DNA of 64,000 bases from Comamonas testosteroni (GTDB taxonomy: Bacteria; Pseudomonadota; Gammaproteobacteria; Burkholderiales; Burkholderiaceae_C): positions 2,514,501-2,578,500 of the forward strand of contig NZ_CP129672.1 in NCBI RefSeq assembly GCF_030505195.1, read 5' to 3'. Positions within the stretch are counted from its first letter, which is position 1. The number at the start of each line of letters is the position of its first letter. Below are positions 37,241-47,038 of the stretch, one piece after another. A model generated the notes under the pieces. That model was not told where the DNA came from and did no database searches. It worked only from the letters and a program-made list of their open reading frames with translations. The position numbers were made by a program, and so were the translations under genes.

Positions 37241-38443
37241 TTACAGCCCCAGCTTCTTGGCGACGTAATCGGCATCCTTGTCGCCGCGTCCCGAGAGATT
37301 GACCAGAATATGCTGGTCCTTGCCAAGCCCCGGCGCTTCGCGCATGGCCCAGGCCACGGCGTGTGCACTTTCCAGAGCCGGGATGATGCCCTCCACGCGC
37401 GACAGCGTCATGAAGGCATTCAGGCACTCTTGGTCGTCCACGGACTGGTAGTCAACGCGGCCTATATCCTTGAGGTAGCTGTGCTGCGGGCCCACGCCCG
37501 GGTAGTCCAGGCCCGAGGCAATGCTGTGCACGGCGGCCGGCGTTCCGTCGGCGTTCTCCAGCACATAGCACTTCATGCCGTGAATCTCGCCGGGCTTGCC
37601 AACCGACAGCGTGGCGGCATGGCGGCCGGGCTTGTCCACGCCCTCGCCGGCAGGCTCCACGCCCACCAGATGCACGGATGCGTCACCCAGGAAGGCCGTG
37701 AAGATGCCCATGGCATTGCTGCCCCCGCCCACGCAGGCCGCCACATGGTCGGGCAGCTTGCCATGCCGGCTCTGGAACTGCTCGCGTGCCTCACGACCGA
37801 CGATGGACTGGAAGTCCCGCACCATCATGGGAAAGGGGTGGGGGCCGACCACCGAGCCAATCGCGTAAATGGTGTTGACGGGGTCTTGCAGATAGACCTC
37901 GAAGGCGCTGTCCACGGCTTCCTTCAGCGTGGCTGCGCCGCGCGTCACGGGCACCAGATTGCAGCCCAGAATGCGCATCTTGGTGACGTTGGGGTGTTCC
38001 TTCTCGATATCCACCTGGCCCATGTGAATCTCGCAGGGAATGCCCACCAGTGCACAGGCCGTGGCCAGGGCCACGCCATGCTGGCCGGCGCCGGTCTCGG
38101 CAATGACTTTTTTCTTGCCCATGAACTTGGCCAGCAGCGCCTCGCCCAGGCAGTGGTTGATCTTGTGAGCGCCCGTGTGATTCAGATCCTCGCGCTTGAG
38201 ATGGATCTGCGCGCCGCCCAGTTGATCGGACAGGCGCTTGGCATGAAAGATGGGGCTGGGTCGGCCCACATAGTCGGCAAACAGCGCGGCCAGCTCGTCC
38301 TGGAAGTCCTGACGCCTGACGATCTCTTCGTAGGCCGCGGCAATCTCGTCCATGCATTGCTTGAGCTCTGGCGGCACGAGCTGGCCGCCGTAGGGGCCGA
38401 AGAAGCCTTGCGCATCGGGCATGGCCTGGGGGTTCTGGGTCAT
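37241..38443 (-). CDS. trpB: Tryptophan synthase beta chain
   Basis: A 400-residue PLP enzyme joining indole and serine into tryptophan. The PLP lysine is Lys94 in [14 protein letters not shown]; the phosphate loop is [10 protein letters not shown], and the substrate region includes [26 protein letters not shown] precedes the ATG at 38443. Notably trpF and trpA are not adjacent, although they normally flank trpB. It may be a second copy or the only one in a rearranged pathway. The GGCTGCC hairpin at 37205-37222 after its stop has no T-tract. Confidence 0.95.
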   Translation of the reverse strand: MTQNPQAMPDAQGFFGPYGGQLVPPELKQCMDEIAAAYEEIVRRQDFQDELAALFADYVGRPSPIFHAKRLSDQLGGAQIHLKREDLNHTGAHKINHCLGEALLAKFMGKKKVIAETGAGQHGVALATACALVGIPCEIHMGQVDIEKEHPNVTKMRILGCNLVPVTRGAATLKEAVDSAFEVYLQDPVNTIYAIGSVVGPHPFPMMVRDFQSIVGREAREQFQSRHGKLPDHVAACVGGGSNAMGIFTAFLGDASVHLVGVEPAGEGVDKPGRHAATLSVGKPGEIHGMKCYVLENADGTPAAVHSIASGLDYPGVGPQHSYLKDIGRVDYQSVDDQECLNAFMTLSRVEGIIPALESAHAVAWAMREAPGLGKDQHILVNLSGRGDKDADYVAKKLGL

Positions 38444-38562
38444 GGCTTGTCTCCTTGGTGTGTGGTGCAGCGAAGCTGCATTCATAGCACACGGCGGGCT
38501 CAAGGCGCTTGCAGGCAAGTCCGGATGGAATCGGCACAGAAAGGAGCGCAGCCCTCAAGATG

Positions 38563-38590
38563 AAAGCGCTGACAGCTATTGTTTTGATAT
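38563..38590. repeat. ATAGCTG/AGCGCTT repeat
   Basis: The complement reads CAATAGCTGTCAGCGCTTTC, an exact consensus match, in the spacer between trpB and the DUF2868 gene. Confidence 0.8.
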
Positions 38591-38629
38591 TGGCGGCAAC
38601 AAGCTTCTGCTCTGAAACACAATAGCGAC

Positions 38630-40063
38630 ATGAAAGCCAGCTCAGCCCGCGACATTGTCTTTGCTCATGCTCTGGAAACTGCAGCTCCGCACGAGGCGCT
38701 GCCCACGGCCGAGCGTTGCACTGCCATCACGCAGGAGTGCCTGCACGCCCAGGGCAAGGTCAAGGGTGGCGGCCGTGCGGCGTTTGAAGGCTTTCTGCAT
38801 GAGCGGGCACAACGCGTGATTGCTGCAGCGCAGCTGCCTGCCGACATACGGGCGATGGCCCGTCAGCGCGCCGGTATCTCAAGCTGGATGGTGCTGGTCG
38901 TGATGGCAGCGGCATTTGCGCTGGGCTTTGCGGGTCATGCGATCACAGACCCGCATCGTGTGGACCTGCTCTCTGCTTCTCTGATCGGGATCGTGCTGTG
39001 GAATCTGCTGGTCTATGCGCTGTTGCTGCCGACCTGGTTGCGCAGTCTGGCGCGGCGCAGGAAGACGGTTATTGCACCGCTGGAGCCTGGGCAGGGTCAG
39101 GGTGCCGTCGCGGCCCCCGGTGGCTGGCTGCAAAAACTGCAGGCAAGGAAGTGGAGTGTTTCGCGCGGCACGGGGCTGCGCAAGATGGCGCTGAACTTCG
39201 AGCGCAACTGGTGGCAGGTCAACCAGCAGCCACGTCATGCGCAGTGGTTGATGTGCCTGCATCTGGGCGCGGCCATGCTGGCGCTGGGAGCGCTGGCATC
39301 GCTATGGCTGACCGGCCTGACCAGGGCGTATCAAGTGGGCTGGGAGAGCACTTTCCTCTCGCCGTCTGCCGTGCAGACCTGTCTGAACATGCTGTTTGCG
39401 CCGGTGCAGCATCTGCTGGGTCTGGCACCGTGGAGTCTGGCGCAGATCCAGGCGCTGCAGGGCTGGTCGGCCGGTGATGCCGCAGATGCGGGGCCACGCT
39501 GGGTGCAGCTCTACAGCTGGCTGCTGGGCTTGATGGTGGTGGCGCCGCGCCTGCTGCTGGCGCTTTGGCAGGGGGTCAGGGTCTGGTGGTTGAGTCAGCA
39601 TCTGGCCTTGCCGCTGCAGCAGCCTTATTTCCAGAAGCTGCAGCGTGACTGGGCGGGACGCGCAACGGCGCTGCTGGTGCAGCCCTACAGCCTGGACATC
39701 ACGCCCGAGCGCGAAGCCGCCCTGCGCAACCATGTGGCGCAGAGCTACGGCGCTGGTGCGCAGCTTGAGCTGCTGCCTGTGCTGGCCTATGGCTCGCCCT
39801 TGCCGGACGCTTCGGCCGTTGACGCACAGCAGGTGCTGCTGCTCAATCTGGCTGCCACGCCGGAGGCGGAAATTCATGGCGTGCTGCTGGCGCAGGTATT
39901 GAACCGCTGGGGCGCGCAGACCGATGTGTGGCTATGGGCGGCGGATTTTCGTGCGCGCAACAGCGGTGCCCCGGCGCGAGTGCAGGAACGCGAGCAGCTG
40001 TGGCGGGAATTCGTGCGCGGCGCGGGCCTGAACGCGACCCTGGTGCCCGGCGCAGGAGTGTGA
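38630..40063 (+). CDS. DUF2868 membrane protein
   Basis: A 477-residue protein of unknown function. It has four to five membrane spans near residues 85-105, 117-137, 193-215 and 282-305, separated by basic loops, and a cytosolic C-terminal domain that ends QVLNRWGAQTDVWLWAADFRARNSG. This is the DUF2868 arrangement, found together with the DUF3482 GTPase. Its stop overlaps the GTPase start (TGATG), so they should be made together and probably interact. Confidence 0.82.
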   Translation: MKASSARDIVFAHALETAAPHEALPTAERCTAITQECLHAQGKVKGGGRAAFEGFLHERAQRVIAAAQLPADIRAMARQRAGISSWMVLVVMAAAFALGFAGHAITDPHRVDLLSASLIGIVLWNLLVYALLLPTWLRSLARRRKTVIAPLEPGQGQGAVAAPGGWLQKLQARKWSVSRGTGLRKMALNFERNWWQVNQQPRHAQWLMCLHLGAAMLALGALASLWLTGLTRAYQVGWESTFLSPSAVQTCLNMLFAPVQHLLGLAPWSLAQIQALQGWSAGDAADAGPRWVQLYSWLLGLMVVAPRLLLALWQGVRVWWLSQHLALPLQQPYFQKLQRDWAGRATALLVQPYSLDITPEREAALRNHVAQSYGAGAQLELLPVLAYGSPLPDASAVDAQQVLLLNLAATPEAEIHGVLLAQVLNRWGAQTDVWLWAADFRARNSGAPARVQEREQLWREFVRGAGLNATLVPGAGV

Positions 40064-41622
40064 TGATGAGTGAGAACAATGTGCTGGTTCCGAGTGACAA
40101 CAGCATTCAGTGGTGTCTGTTGTCGCACACCAATATCGGCAAGACCACGCTGACCCGTACGCTGATGGCCGACGATGTCGGCGAGATTGACGATGCCGCC
40201 CATGTGACCACGCAGTCGCAGCGCTATCTGCTTCAGAAAACGCAGCAGGGCGATGAGCTGTGGCTTTGGGACACACCGGGTTTCGGCGACTCCGTGCGGC
40301 TTTATGAGCGCCTGCGGCAGCAGGGCAATCCGCTGGGCTGGTTTCTCAGCAATGTCTGGGACCGCTGGCGCGACAAGCCTTTTTACCTGAGCCAGCGTGC
40401 CTTGCTTGCTGCGCGCGATCATGCGGATGTGATGCTCTACCTCGTCAACGCGGCAGAGGACCCGGCCGATGCCGGCTACTGGAGCGCCGAGATGAACATA
40501 CTGGCCTGGCTGAACAAGCCGGTCATCGTGCTTCTCAACCAGATCGGCAGCGACACCACGGCAGAGCAGACGCAGGAAGATTTGCGGCGCTGGCAGCAGG
40601 CGACGCAGAGCTTTCAAAGCGTGGTGCGCGACGTGCTGGTGCTGGATGCCTTCACGCGCAGCTGGTGGCATGAGCGCAAGATGATGCAAAGCATTGCGCC
40701 GCTGTTGCCCCGGTCCAAACAGCCCGCCTACCGGCGTCTGCTGGAGCAGCGGGCCTGGCAGCAGCAACAGCGCGAGCAGGCGAGCCTGGCGGTCATGGCA
40801 GATCAGTTGCTGGCGGCGGCGGGGCTGCATGAAAAGCTCGACCCTGAGCAAGGCAAGCTGCTGGTGCGTGCCTGGCAAAGCCTGAGCCAGCTCACCACCA
40901 AACTGGGCAAATCGGCAGAGGGTGAAGAGCGGCTCGGAACGCAAGCCAAGGCAGCCGTTCAGCGGCTGATGCAGGCTTTGCGTCAGGCCGATGTGCAGGC
41001 CACCCAGCGCTTGCTCGAGATTCATGGACTCGACGGTCAGGCGGCCAGTCAGATTCAGGATCAACTGCGCAACGAGCTTCAGATCACCACGCCCGTGGAT
41101 GCGCAGGCGGCCAGCTTGTGGGGGGCGTTGACTGCCGGTGCGGCCACAGGACTGGGGGCCGATCTGATGGCAGGAGGCTTGACGCTGGGTGCCGGTGCCC
41201 TGGTGGGGGCGCTGTTGGGGGCGCTCACCTTTGGGGGAGCGGCCTGGGGAGCGAACAAGATGTTCGATCAGGAGCAGCAGAGCTTTCGACTCTCGACCGA
41301 CTATCTGAACGCCAGCGTGAGTCAGGTATTGCTCAAGTACCTGCTGATCTCGCATTTCGGTCGTGGTCGCGGTCGCTACACCAGCCCTGCTGCGCCCAGT
41401 CAATGGAGTGAGCTGACCCAGGTCACGGTGCAGGTGCAGGCTGCGCGATGGGCAGCTCTCTGGGCGCAGCTGCGTGAAGCACATGCCGCAGGGGCGGCGG
41501 TCGATGCGCACAGAGTCGCCACGATGGAGCTGCTCTCGCAAAGCCTGCAGCAGATCATGGTCGATCTCTATCCGGGGCTGAACGCAGAGTCCGGTGTCAG
41601 AGACGGGGGAAACGCACCGTAA
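40063..41622 (+). CDS. DUF3482 GTPase
   Basis: A 519-residue GTPase, with a hydrophobic stretch near residues 350-390. P-loop SHTNIGKTTLT (21-31), G3 DTPGFGD (70-76) and a G4-like VLLNQIGSD near 150, in which the usual NKxD reads NQIG. A glycine/alanine-rich hairpin (GAATGLGADLMAGGLTLGAGALVGALLGALTFGGAAWGA, positions about 359-397) looks like a membrane insertion. Family DUF3482 is uncharacterised. CAGGAG precedes the ATG at 40063. Its end overlaps a convergent kinase gene by 26 bases. Confidence 0.85.
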   Translation: MMSENNVLVPSDNSIQWCLLSHTNIGKTTLTRTLMADDVGEIDDAAHVTTQSQRYLLQKTQQGDELWLWDTPGFGDSVRLYERLRQQGNPLGWFLSNVWDRWRDKPFYLSQRALLAARDHADVMLYLVNAAEDPADAGYWSAEMNILAWLNKPVIVLLNQIGSDTTAEQTQEDLRRWQQATQSFQSVVRDVLVLDAFTRSWWHERKMMQSIAPLLPRSKQPAYRRLLEQRAWQQQQREQASLAVMADQLLAAAGLHEKLDPEQGKLLVRAWQSLSQLTTKLGKSAEGEERLGTQAKAAVQRLMQALRQADVQATQRLLEIHGLDGQAASQIQDQLRNELQITTPVDAQAASLWGALTAGAATGLGADLMAGGLTLGAGALVGALLGALTFGGAAWGANKMFDQEQQSFRLSTDYLNASVSQVLLKYLLISHFGRGRGRYTSPAAPSQWSELTQVTVQVQAARWAALWAQLREAHAAGAAVDAHRVATMELLSQSLQQIMVDLYPGLNAESGVRDGGNAP

Positions 41623-42769
41623 ACAGGGCACCGCCGCGCTCGGACACGCCGGCGCTGACGGTTCCGCCCTGTGAAGTCACCAGTGCCTTGACGATGGACA
41701 GGCCCAGACCGGAGCCTTCTCTGCGACGCTTGCCGGGAGTCTGGACAAAGCGCTGGAAGGGGTGGGCCTGAACTTCGTCAGCAAGGCCGGGCCCCGCATC
41801 GCCCACTTCCAGGGTCACCCATGACCGGCTCTGGTGGTCGGAGGTCGTATGCACCCGTATGCTCAGCCAGTGGCCGCTGCTGGCATGACGCAGCACGTTG
41901 CTGATGAGGTTGGTGGTGATCTGGCGCAAGCGATCGACGTCGGCCTTGATGTCGGTGCTGCCATCGCCGTCCTGCATGGGCAGATCCAGTGACAGCGCCA
42001 TGTCCAGCTTTTGCAGCTGTGGGTGCAAGTCCTCGACGACATCGCCAACCAGTGCAGCAAGGTCTATGCGTTCCTTGCGCAGGGACAGTTGTCCTGCGTC
42101 GGCCATGGACAGGGTGTGCAGATCGCCGACCAGCCGTCCCAGATGCTCGACCTGGCCCAGCAGCGTCTTCATCTCGGCCGGGCTGGAGTCGATGACGCCG
42201 TCGCAGATCGCGTGCAGGCGAGCCTGCAACACCGTCAAAGGGGTTCGCAGCTCGTGGGAGATTGAGGCGGCCGTGGCCAGGCGCTCTGCTTCCAGCGTCT
42301 CCAGAGAATCGACCATGCCGTTGAAGGCGTCGATCATCTCGGCCATCTCGCCATGGGCATTGCCTTTGACAGCTCTGGAGGCCAGATCGCCACGCTCCAC
42401 GCGCGCAGCCACTTCCACCATGGAGGCCAGCGGACTGGTGATGCGTCGCGAAATCCAGAAGCCCACGGCCATGCCGAAAGGCAGGCTGACAGCCAGACCG
42501 ATGACCAACGACCATTTCTCGCCAAACAGGCGGTCGCCTTCCCAGTACTCGGAGTAGATCTGAAGGGCTCTGGGGCTGTCTTCCAGATCCTGGGACTTCA
42601 GCGCTTCCAGCTCTGTCTTGACGGGGCTTGGCAGGTGGCGATAGAACTCGCGGTACTGCAACTCGGAAAACGTCAGCACGCCAATCGCCAGCGAGGCAAT
42701 GGCCAGCAGCACGGCCGCCGTGATCCACAGACCAAAGCGGACCCAGATGCGGTTCAGTCCCAGGGCCAT
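41597..42769 (-). CDS. Sensor histidine kinase of the exporter cluster
   Basis: A 390-residue membrane kinase. Spans at about 12-32 and 86-106 border a short periplasmic loop; a HAMP linker (RRITSPLASMVEVAARVERGDL) precedes the HisKA box TAASISHELRTPLTVLQ with His172, then the ATPase motifs NLISNVLRH, DAGPGL and GSGLGLSIV. BaeS-like in layout. Its start overlaps the regulator stop by 16 bases, so the pair is co-translated. It converges on the DUF3482 gene. Confidence 0.92.
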   Translation of the reverse strand: MALGLNRIWVRFGLWITAAVLLAIASLAIGVLTFSELQYREFYRHLPSPVKTELEALKSQDLEDSPRALQIYSEYWEGDRLFGEKWSLVIGLAVSLPFGMAVGFWISRRITSPLASMVEVAARVERGDLASRAVKGNAHGEMAEMIDAFNGMVDSLETLEAERLATAASISHELRTPLTVLQARLHAICDGVIDSSPAEMKTLLGQVEHLGRLVGDLHTLSMADAGQLSLRKERIDLAALVGDVVEDLHPQLQKLDMALSLDLPMQDGDGSTDIKADVDRLRQITTNLISNVLRHASSGHWLSIRVHTTSDHQSRSWVTLEVGDAGPGLADEVQAHPFQRFVQTPGKRRREGSGLGLSIVKALVTSQGGTVSAGVSERGGALFTVRFPRL

Positions 42770-43503
42770 AGACGATAGCCAATACCGCGCACGGTCTCGA
42801 TCAGCCCGTCCTGGCCGGCCAGTTGCAGCTTGCGGCGCAGCTTGGAGAGGTGGGAGTCGATCACCCGCTCCAGCGCATCGCTTTCCGGCAGGCAGTTCTC
42901 AATCAGGTAGGCACGTGAAAAGCAGCGGCGTGGCTGGGCTGCCAGGCAGTCCAGCAGACGGAATTCCGTGAGCGTCAGTGCCAGAGGCACGGCCTGGCCA
43001 GCATCGTCATAGACGGCTGCACTGTGGGCTTCCACATCGATCTCTATCGGTCCGACGCGTATGGGCGCTGCCACCGGCGCAGGCTTGGCCTGGGTGCGGC
43101 GCAGCACGGCACGCACGCGGGCCACCACCTCGGGAGGGTTGAAAGGCTTGACCACATAGTCGTCCGCTCCCAGGCGCAGTGCCAGCAGCTTGTCCACATC
43201 GTCTGCCAGAGCCGTCACCATGATGACGGGGACATCGCTGTCATTGCGAATCATGCGCAGCACATCCACTCCATCGACCTTGGGCAGATGAATGTCCAGC
43301 AGCACCAGGTCCGGGCGCAGTTGGCGAAAGCTCTGCAGGGCTTCCTCGCCATCCTGCGCCATGCGAATGCGCAGGCCGTCGCGCTCCAGATAGGCGCTGA
43401 GAACGCCCGCAATTGCGGGTTCGTCTTCGACCACAAGCACCATCGGCGTGGAAGCAGGTTGAGCAAAAGTAGTCATGGTTTTGTGTGCAGCAAAGTCATG
43501 CAT
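42754..43503 (-). CDS. OmpR-family response regulator of the exporter cluster
   Basis: A 249-residue regulator. Receiver domain: acidic residues in VVEDEP, phospho-acceptor Asp70 in LVLLDIHLP, Lys in YVVKPFNPP. Winged helix: LTEFRLLDCLAAQPRRCFSR and VIDSHLSKLRRKL. GGGAG lies nine bases before the ATG at 43503. It is divergent from the efflux operon 200 bases away, so it probably controls that operon, in the way BaeSR or CusRS control adjacent efflux genes. Confidence 0.92.
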   Translation of the reverse strand: MHDFAAHKTMTTFAQPASTPMVLVVEDEPAIAGVLSAYLERDGLRIRMAQDGEEALQSFRQLRPDLVLLDIHLPKVDGVDVLRMIRNDSDVPVIMVTALADDVDKLLALRLGADDYVVKPFNPPEVVARVRAVLRRTQAKPAPVAAPIRVGPIEIDVEAHSAAVYDDAGQAVPLALTLTEFRLLDCLAAQPRRCFSRAYLIENCLPESDALERVIDSHLSKLRRKLQLAGQDGLIETVRGIGYRLWPWD

Positions 43504-43703
43504 CTGCTGGACTCCCTGAAACTTGTTATCTGCACATTATGGGCGTTGCCGCTGCAACAGCCGAATGGCTACGGTTCTCCATAATTCCTACATAAACCCT
43601 GCAATCTGGCGAAAGCTTGCTGCCGTCCAATGGCAAGGATGGAAAGCTGTTTCCGCTTTCTGCAGGTTCCCGGGTGACACCTTTAGCTTGAGCCAACTGC
43701 GCT

Positions 43704-45125
43704 GTGATATTTCCTTCCCACGTCTCGCGTCTTCGCATGGGCAGTCTGTGCCTGTGTGCCTTGTCATTGCTGGCAGGCTGTGCTGCGCCCGAGGCAGTCA
43801 AGCTGGACCGGGCCACGCCACCTCAGTGGCAGCAGCAGGAGTCGGCTCAAAAGTCGGACCCTGCGGCATTGGCCCACTGGTGGCGCGCCTGGAATGACCC
43901 CGCGCTGAATGCGCTGGTGGACGAGGCGCTGTCCCAGAACCTGGATGTGGCTCAGGCTGTGCTGCGTCTGCGTCAGCAGCGTTTGCTGGCCGGTACGGCC
44001 GGAGCGGCTTTTCGCCCCACGGTCAGCACCGGAGCGCGAACCCTGCAGGATATTGCGGCAGTTGACACTTACTTTCATTCCAGCATCGATGTGAGCTGGG
44101 ATCTTGGCCTGTTTGGTGACTCCGAAGCGGCGCGCCGCGCAGGCGCGGCCGGCGTGCTGGATGCGCAAGCCCAGCTGCATGCAGCGCGGGTGGCGCTGGT
44201 GGCCGATGTGGTGCACCGTTATCTCGATATCCGGCTGGCCCAGGTGCAGCGCAGCTTGGCCGAGAGGCAATTGCAGCAGGCACAGCGGCAATTGCAGTTC
44301 CTGGAGATTCGGCATGAGCAGAGGCTGACAGATGCCCAGTCTCTGGAGCAGCAAAAGTTGCAGCTGCGTACGGCGCAGTCTCAGCTGTTCACCTTGAGCG
44401 AAGCCCAGGCGCGTGCTGCCCATGCGCTGGCTGCCCTGCTGGGACGCGAGCGTGCCGAGCCGCAGTGGCTGCAGCCCGCGACGGATGCCGCGTTGCCCAC
44501 AATGCAGGCGCTTGCCGTGCTGCCGGCAGACCTGCTGCGCAGCCGCCCCGATATTCAAAGCGCCGAGGCCGCGGTGGAGCAGGCTGCGGCCGAGGTCGGT
44601 GTGTCACACGCGGCGCTCTATCCGCGGTTGACCCTGACGGGGTCGTTGTTGTATGCATACAACCTGACGCGCAATCACCGCACGACTTCGGACTCCATCC
44701 CCATGGTTGGTCCGCAGATCGATATTCCGCTCTTTGACTGGGGGCGCCGCCGTGCCGTGGCAGACGGCAAGGAGTTGGCGCTGCAGGCCAGCATCAAGGC
44801 ATACCGCCAGACCGTGCTCAATGGCATTGCCGAGGCTGAAACCGCCCTGGCAGCGGTTGCCGCCCAGCAGCAAAGGCAGCAGCAGCTGCAGTCCGAGAGG
44901 CAGATCCATGCCGGGCGTGAGAAGGCCCAGGCAGTGCGCCAGCAACTGGGGCTGTCCAGCGAGTTGGCGGGCATCGATAGCGCCCGCGCCAGCCTGCAAA
45001 ACCAGAGCGAGCTGGCAACCGCCAGGGCTGCCGAGGCGCTGGCCTATGTGGCTCTGTACAAGGCTGTGGGTGCTGCGCCTGTCGATGCTGCGCTTGTGAC
45101 CCGTACCACAGAGGCCCAGCCATGA
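43704..45125 (+). CDS. Outer-membrane efflux lipoprotein (NodT/TolC family)
   Basis: A 473-residue outer-membrane channel. A lipoprotein signal ends in LLAGC (about residues 23-27). Two OEP repeats of coiled-coil and beta strands follow: WWRAWNDPALNALVDEALSQNLDVAQAVLRLRQQR and LLRSRPDIQSAEAAVEQAAAEVGVSHAALYP, the NodT signature. It starts at GTG 43704, or ATG 43737. Its stop overlaps the permease start by four bases, making it the outer-membrane partner of the exporter. Confidence 0.9.
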   Translation: MIFPSHVSRLRMGSLCLCALSLLAGCAAPEAVKLDRATPPQWQQQESAQKSDPAALAHWWRAWNDPALNALVDEALSQNLDVAQAVLRLRQQRLLAGTAGAAFRPTVSTGARTLQDIAAVDTYFHSSIDVSWDLGLFGDSEAARRAGAAGVLDAQAQLHAARVALVADVVHRYLDIRLAQVQRSLAERQLQQAQRQLQFLEIRHEQRLTDAQSLEQQKLQLRTAQSQLFTLSEAQARAAHALAALLGRERAEPQWLQPATDAALPTMQALAVLPADLLRSRPDIQSAEAAVEQAAAEVGVSHAALYPRLTLTGSLLYAYNLTRNHRTTSDSIPMVGPQIDIPLFDWGRRRAVADGKELALQASIKAYRQTVLNGIAEAETALAAVAAQQQRQQQLQSERQIHAGREKAQAVRQQLGLSSELAGIDSARASLQNQSELATARAAEALAYVALYKAVGAAPVDAALVTRTTEAQP

Positions 45126-46270
45126 TTGCCCTGGCGCGCAAGACGCTGATCCATGAGTGGAGGCGCTTCGTCCCCTCGGTGTTCGCCGTGGGCTTTTCGG
45201 GCGTTCTGCTGGCCATGCAGGCCGCCTTGGTGCTGGGCATCTTCGGCTCTGCCGCGATCTACGTGACGGCTTCTTCGGCCGATCTCTGGGTGGGCTATCC
45301 GGGTACGCAAAGCGTGAACTTCGGTCGCAATATCGGCAGCGATGTGGAGATGCGTCTGCGCATGGATCCCGATGTGGCGGCCGTGGAATCCTATGTCTGG
45401 GTCGACGGTGACTGGCGCGCGCGCGCCGGTGCCCAGGGCGCGACCGGAGGCGGAGTCTCGGTCTATCTCTCGGGCGTCAGCACTGCGGACAACTCCATGA
45501 TGTTCACCAAGGTGCTCACCTCCTGGCAGCGGCAGCTGCTGCGCGAGCCCGGTGCCGTGATTGTGGACCGGGCGGACCTGGGGACTTTGGGCGCGCAGGA
45601 AGGCAGCACGGCCTGGATCAACAACCATGCGGTCAAGATCGTGGCTGCCGTAGACGGCTTGCGCGGGCTGGGCGGCGTCAACGTGATCGCCTCGCTCAGC
45701 ACGGCCCGCGAAATTGCAGAAACCAGTGCCGAGCATGGCAGCACCTATTTCGTGGCGCGGCTCAAGCAAGGCGCCAAGGCAGGCGAGGCACAGGCGAGAT
45801 TGAGCCAGTCCAGCAGCAGCTTCGGCCCGTACGAGGTCTGGACGGCCGATGTTTTTGCGCGCCGCTCGCAGCGTTACTGGATGCTCGATACCGGAGCCGG
45901 CGCCGGCGTGCTCTTCATGGCCGTCATCGTCTGCCTGGTGGGTGCCATCGTGACCAGCCAGTCGCTCAAGGCGGTGGTGGCGGGGTCTGCCCGCGAGTAT
46001 GCGGTGCTCAATGCCCTGGGCGTGAGCCGGGCGGCACTGGGCCGCGTGGTGGTCGAGCAGGCCTGCTGGATCGGCGGTCTGGGCTTTGTGCTGGCGGCCC
46101 TGGCCAGTGCGGTGCTGCTCAGCATTGCATCCAGCTATCGCGTCCCTGTGGCCCTGAACCTGTCCGCGGTACTCGCGTGCGGCTTTCTGGTGGCCGTGCT
46201 GTCGCTGCTGTCGGGTCTGGGCGCCATGCGCAGCCTGCTGCGTGCCGACCCGGCAACCCTGTTGCGTTAA
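45122..46270 (+). CDS. ABC transporter permease (DevC/FtsX type)
   Basis: A 382-residue inner-membrane protein. One N-terminal span (about 15-45), a large periplasmic domain, and three spans at the C-terminus (about 258-380) give the FtsX/MacB-like topology. SADLWVGYPGTQSVNFGRNI and the end RSLLRADPATLLR are DevC-like. DevC works with DevA, DevB and TolC in cyanobacteria to export glycolipids. It overlaps the NodT-type gene by four bases and precedes the ATPase by ten bases. Confidence 0.88.
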   Translation: MIALARKTLIHEWRRFVPSVFAVGFSGVLLAMQAALVLGIFGSAAIYVTASSADLWVGYPGTQSVNFGRNIGSDVEMRLRMDPDVAAVESYVWVDGDWRARAGAQGATGGGVSVYLSGVSTADNSMMFTKVLTSWQRQLLREPGAVIVDRADLGTLGAQEGSTAWINNHAVKIVAAVDGLRGLGGVNVIASLSTAREIAETSAEHGSTYFVARLKQGAKAGEAQARLSQSSSSFGPYEVWTADVFARRSQRYWMLDTGAGAGVLFMAVIVCLVGAIVTSQSLKAVVAGSAREYAVLNALGVSRAALGRVVVEQACWIGGLGFVLAALASAVLLSIASSYRVPVALNLSAVLACGFLVAVLSLLSGLGAMRSLLRADPATLLR

Positions 46271-46280
46271 GGCCTGAAAC

Positions 46281-47036
46281 ATGCCAGCCGAGACCATGGA
46301 ACGCGTCAAAACACCTGCTGCAGCCAAGGATGCTGTGCCCAGCCTCGAGGCCGTGCGCCTCGACAAATCCTTTGTGTCGGGCATCGTCCAGGTGCATGTG
46401 CTGCAAGGACTGTCCGTGAGCCTCTATGCGGGGGAGTTGAGCCTGATCTCCGGCCCTTCGGGCTGCGGCAAAAGCACGCTGCTGTCCCTGATGTCGGGTC
46501 TGCAGAAGCCCGATGCCGGTCATGCACTGGCACTGGGCGAGGACCTGGCCAAGCTCGGCACGGCGGCGCTGGAGAAATTTCGTCTGCGCCATACGGGCTT
46601 CGTCTTCCAGGGCTTCAATCTGTTTCCGGCCTTGACGGCACTGGAGCAGGTGCAGCTGCCGCTGGGCTATATGGGTCTCAGAAGCGCCGAGACATTGCGC
46701 CGTGCCAAGGAGGCGCTCGACGAAGTGGGGCTCTCGCACCGCAGTCATATGCGCCCGGCCCAGCTGTCGGGCGGCGAGAAGCAGCGTGTGGCCATCGCTC
46801 GTGCCATGGCCAAGCAGCCCCGTCTGCTGTTCGCCGACGAGCCCACCAGTGCGCTGGACGCCGAGAGCGGCCAGCGCGTCATTGACTTGCTGCACCGTGC
46901 AGCGCGCACGCACGGCACCACAGTGCTCTGCGTCAGCCATGACCCGCGTCTGGTGCGCCACGCCGATCGTGTGCTGGGCATGGAAGACGGCGCCATTCGC
47001 AGCGACTGGCGCCAGAACAGCCCCATCAAGGAATAA
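46281..47036 (+). CDS. ABC transporter ATPase (DevA/LolD type)
   Basis: A 251-residue ATPase. Walker A GPSGCGKST (58-66), the Q loop in FVFQGFNLFPALTALEQV, the signature LSGGEKQR and Walker B LLFADEPTSALD are all intact, so it should be active. The GFNLF and VQLPL features match the MacB/LolD subfamily that pairs with FtsX-type permeases. It lies ten bases after the permease and two bases before the adaptor. Confidence 0.95.
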   Translation: MPAETMERVKTPAAAKDAVPSLEAVRLDKSFVSGIVQVHVLQGLSVSLYAGELSLISGPSGCGKSTLLSLMSGLQKPDAGHALALGEDLAKLGTAALEKFRLRHTGFVFQGFNLFPALTALEQVQLPLGYMGLRSAETLRRAKEALDEVGLSHRSHMRPAQLSGGEKQRVAIARAMAKQPRLLFADEPTSALDAESGQRVIDLLHRAARTHGTTVLCVSHDPRLVRHADRVLGMEDGAIRSDWRQNSPIKE

Positions 47037-47038
47037 AC

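Noticed and set aside
38444..38629. A trp leader peptide/attenuator before trpB
   Set aside because: I saw no short frame with tandem Trp codons and no paired terminator/antiterminator stems; the space holds an ATAGCTG repeat.
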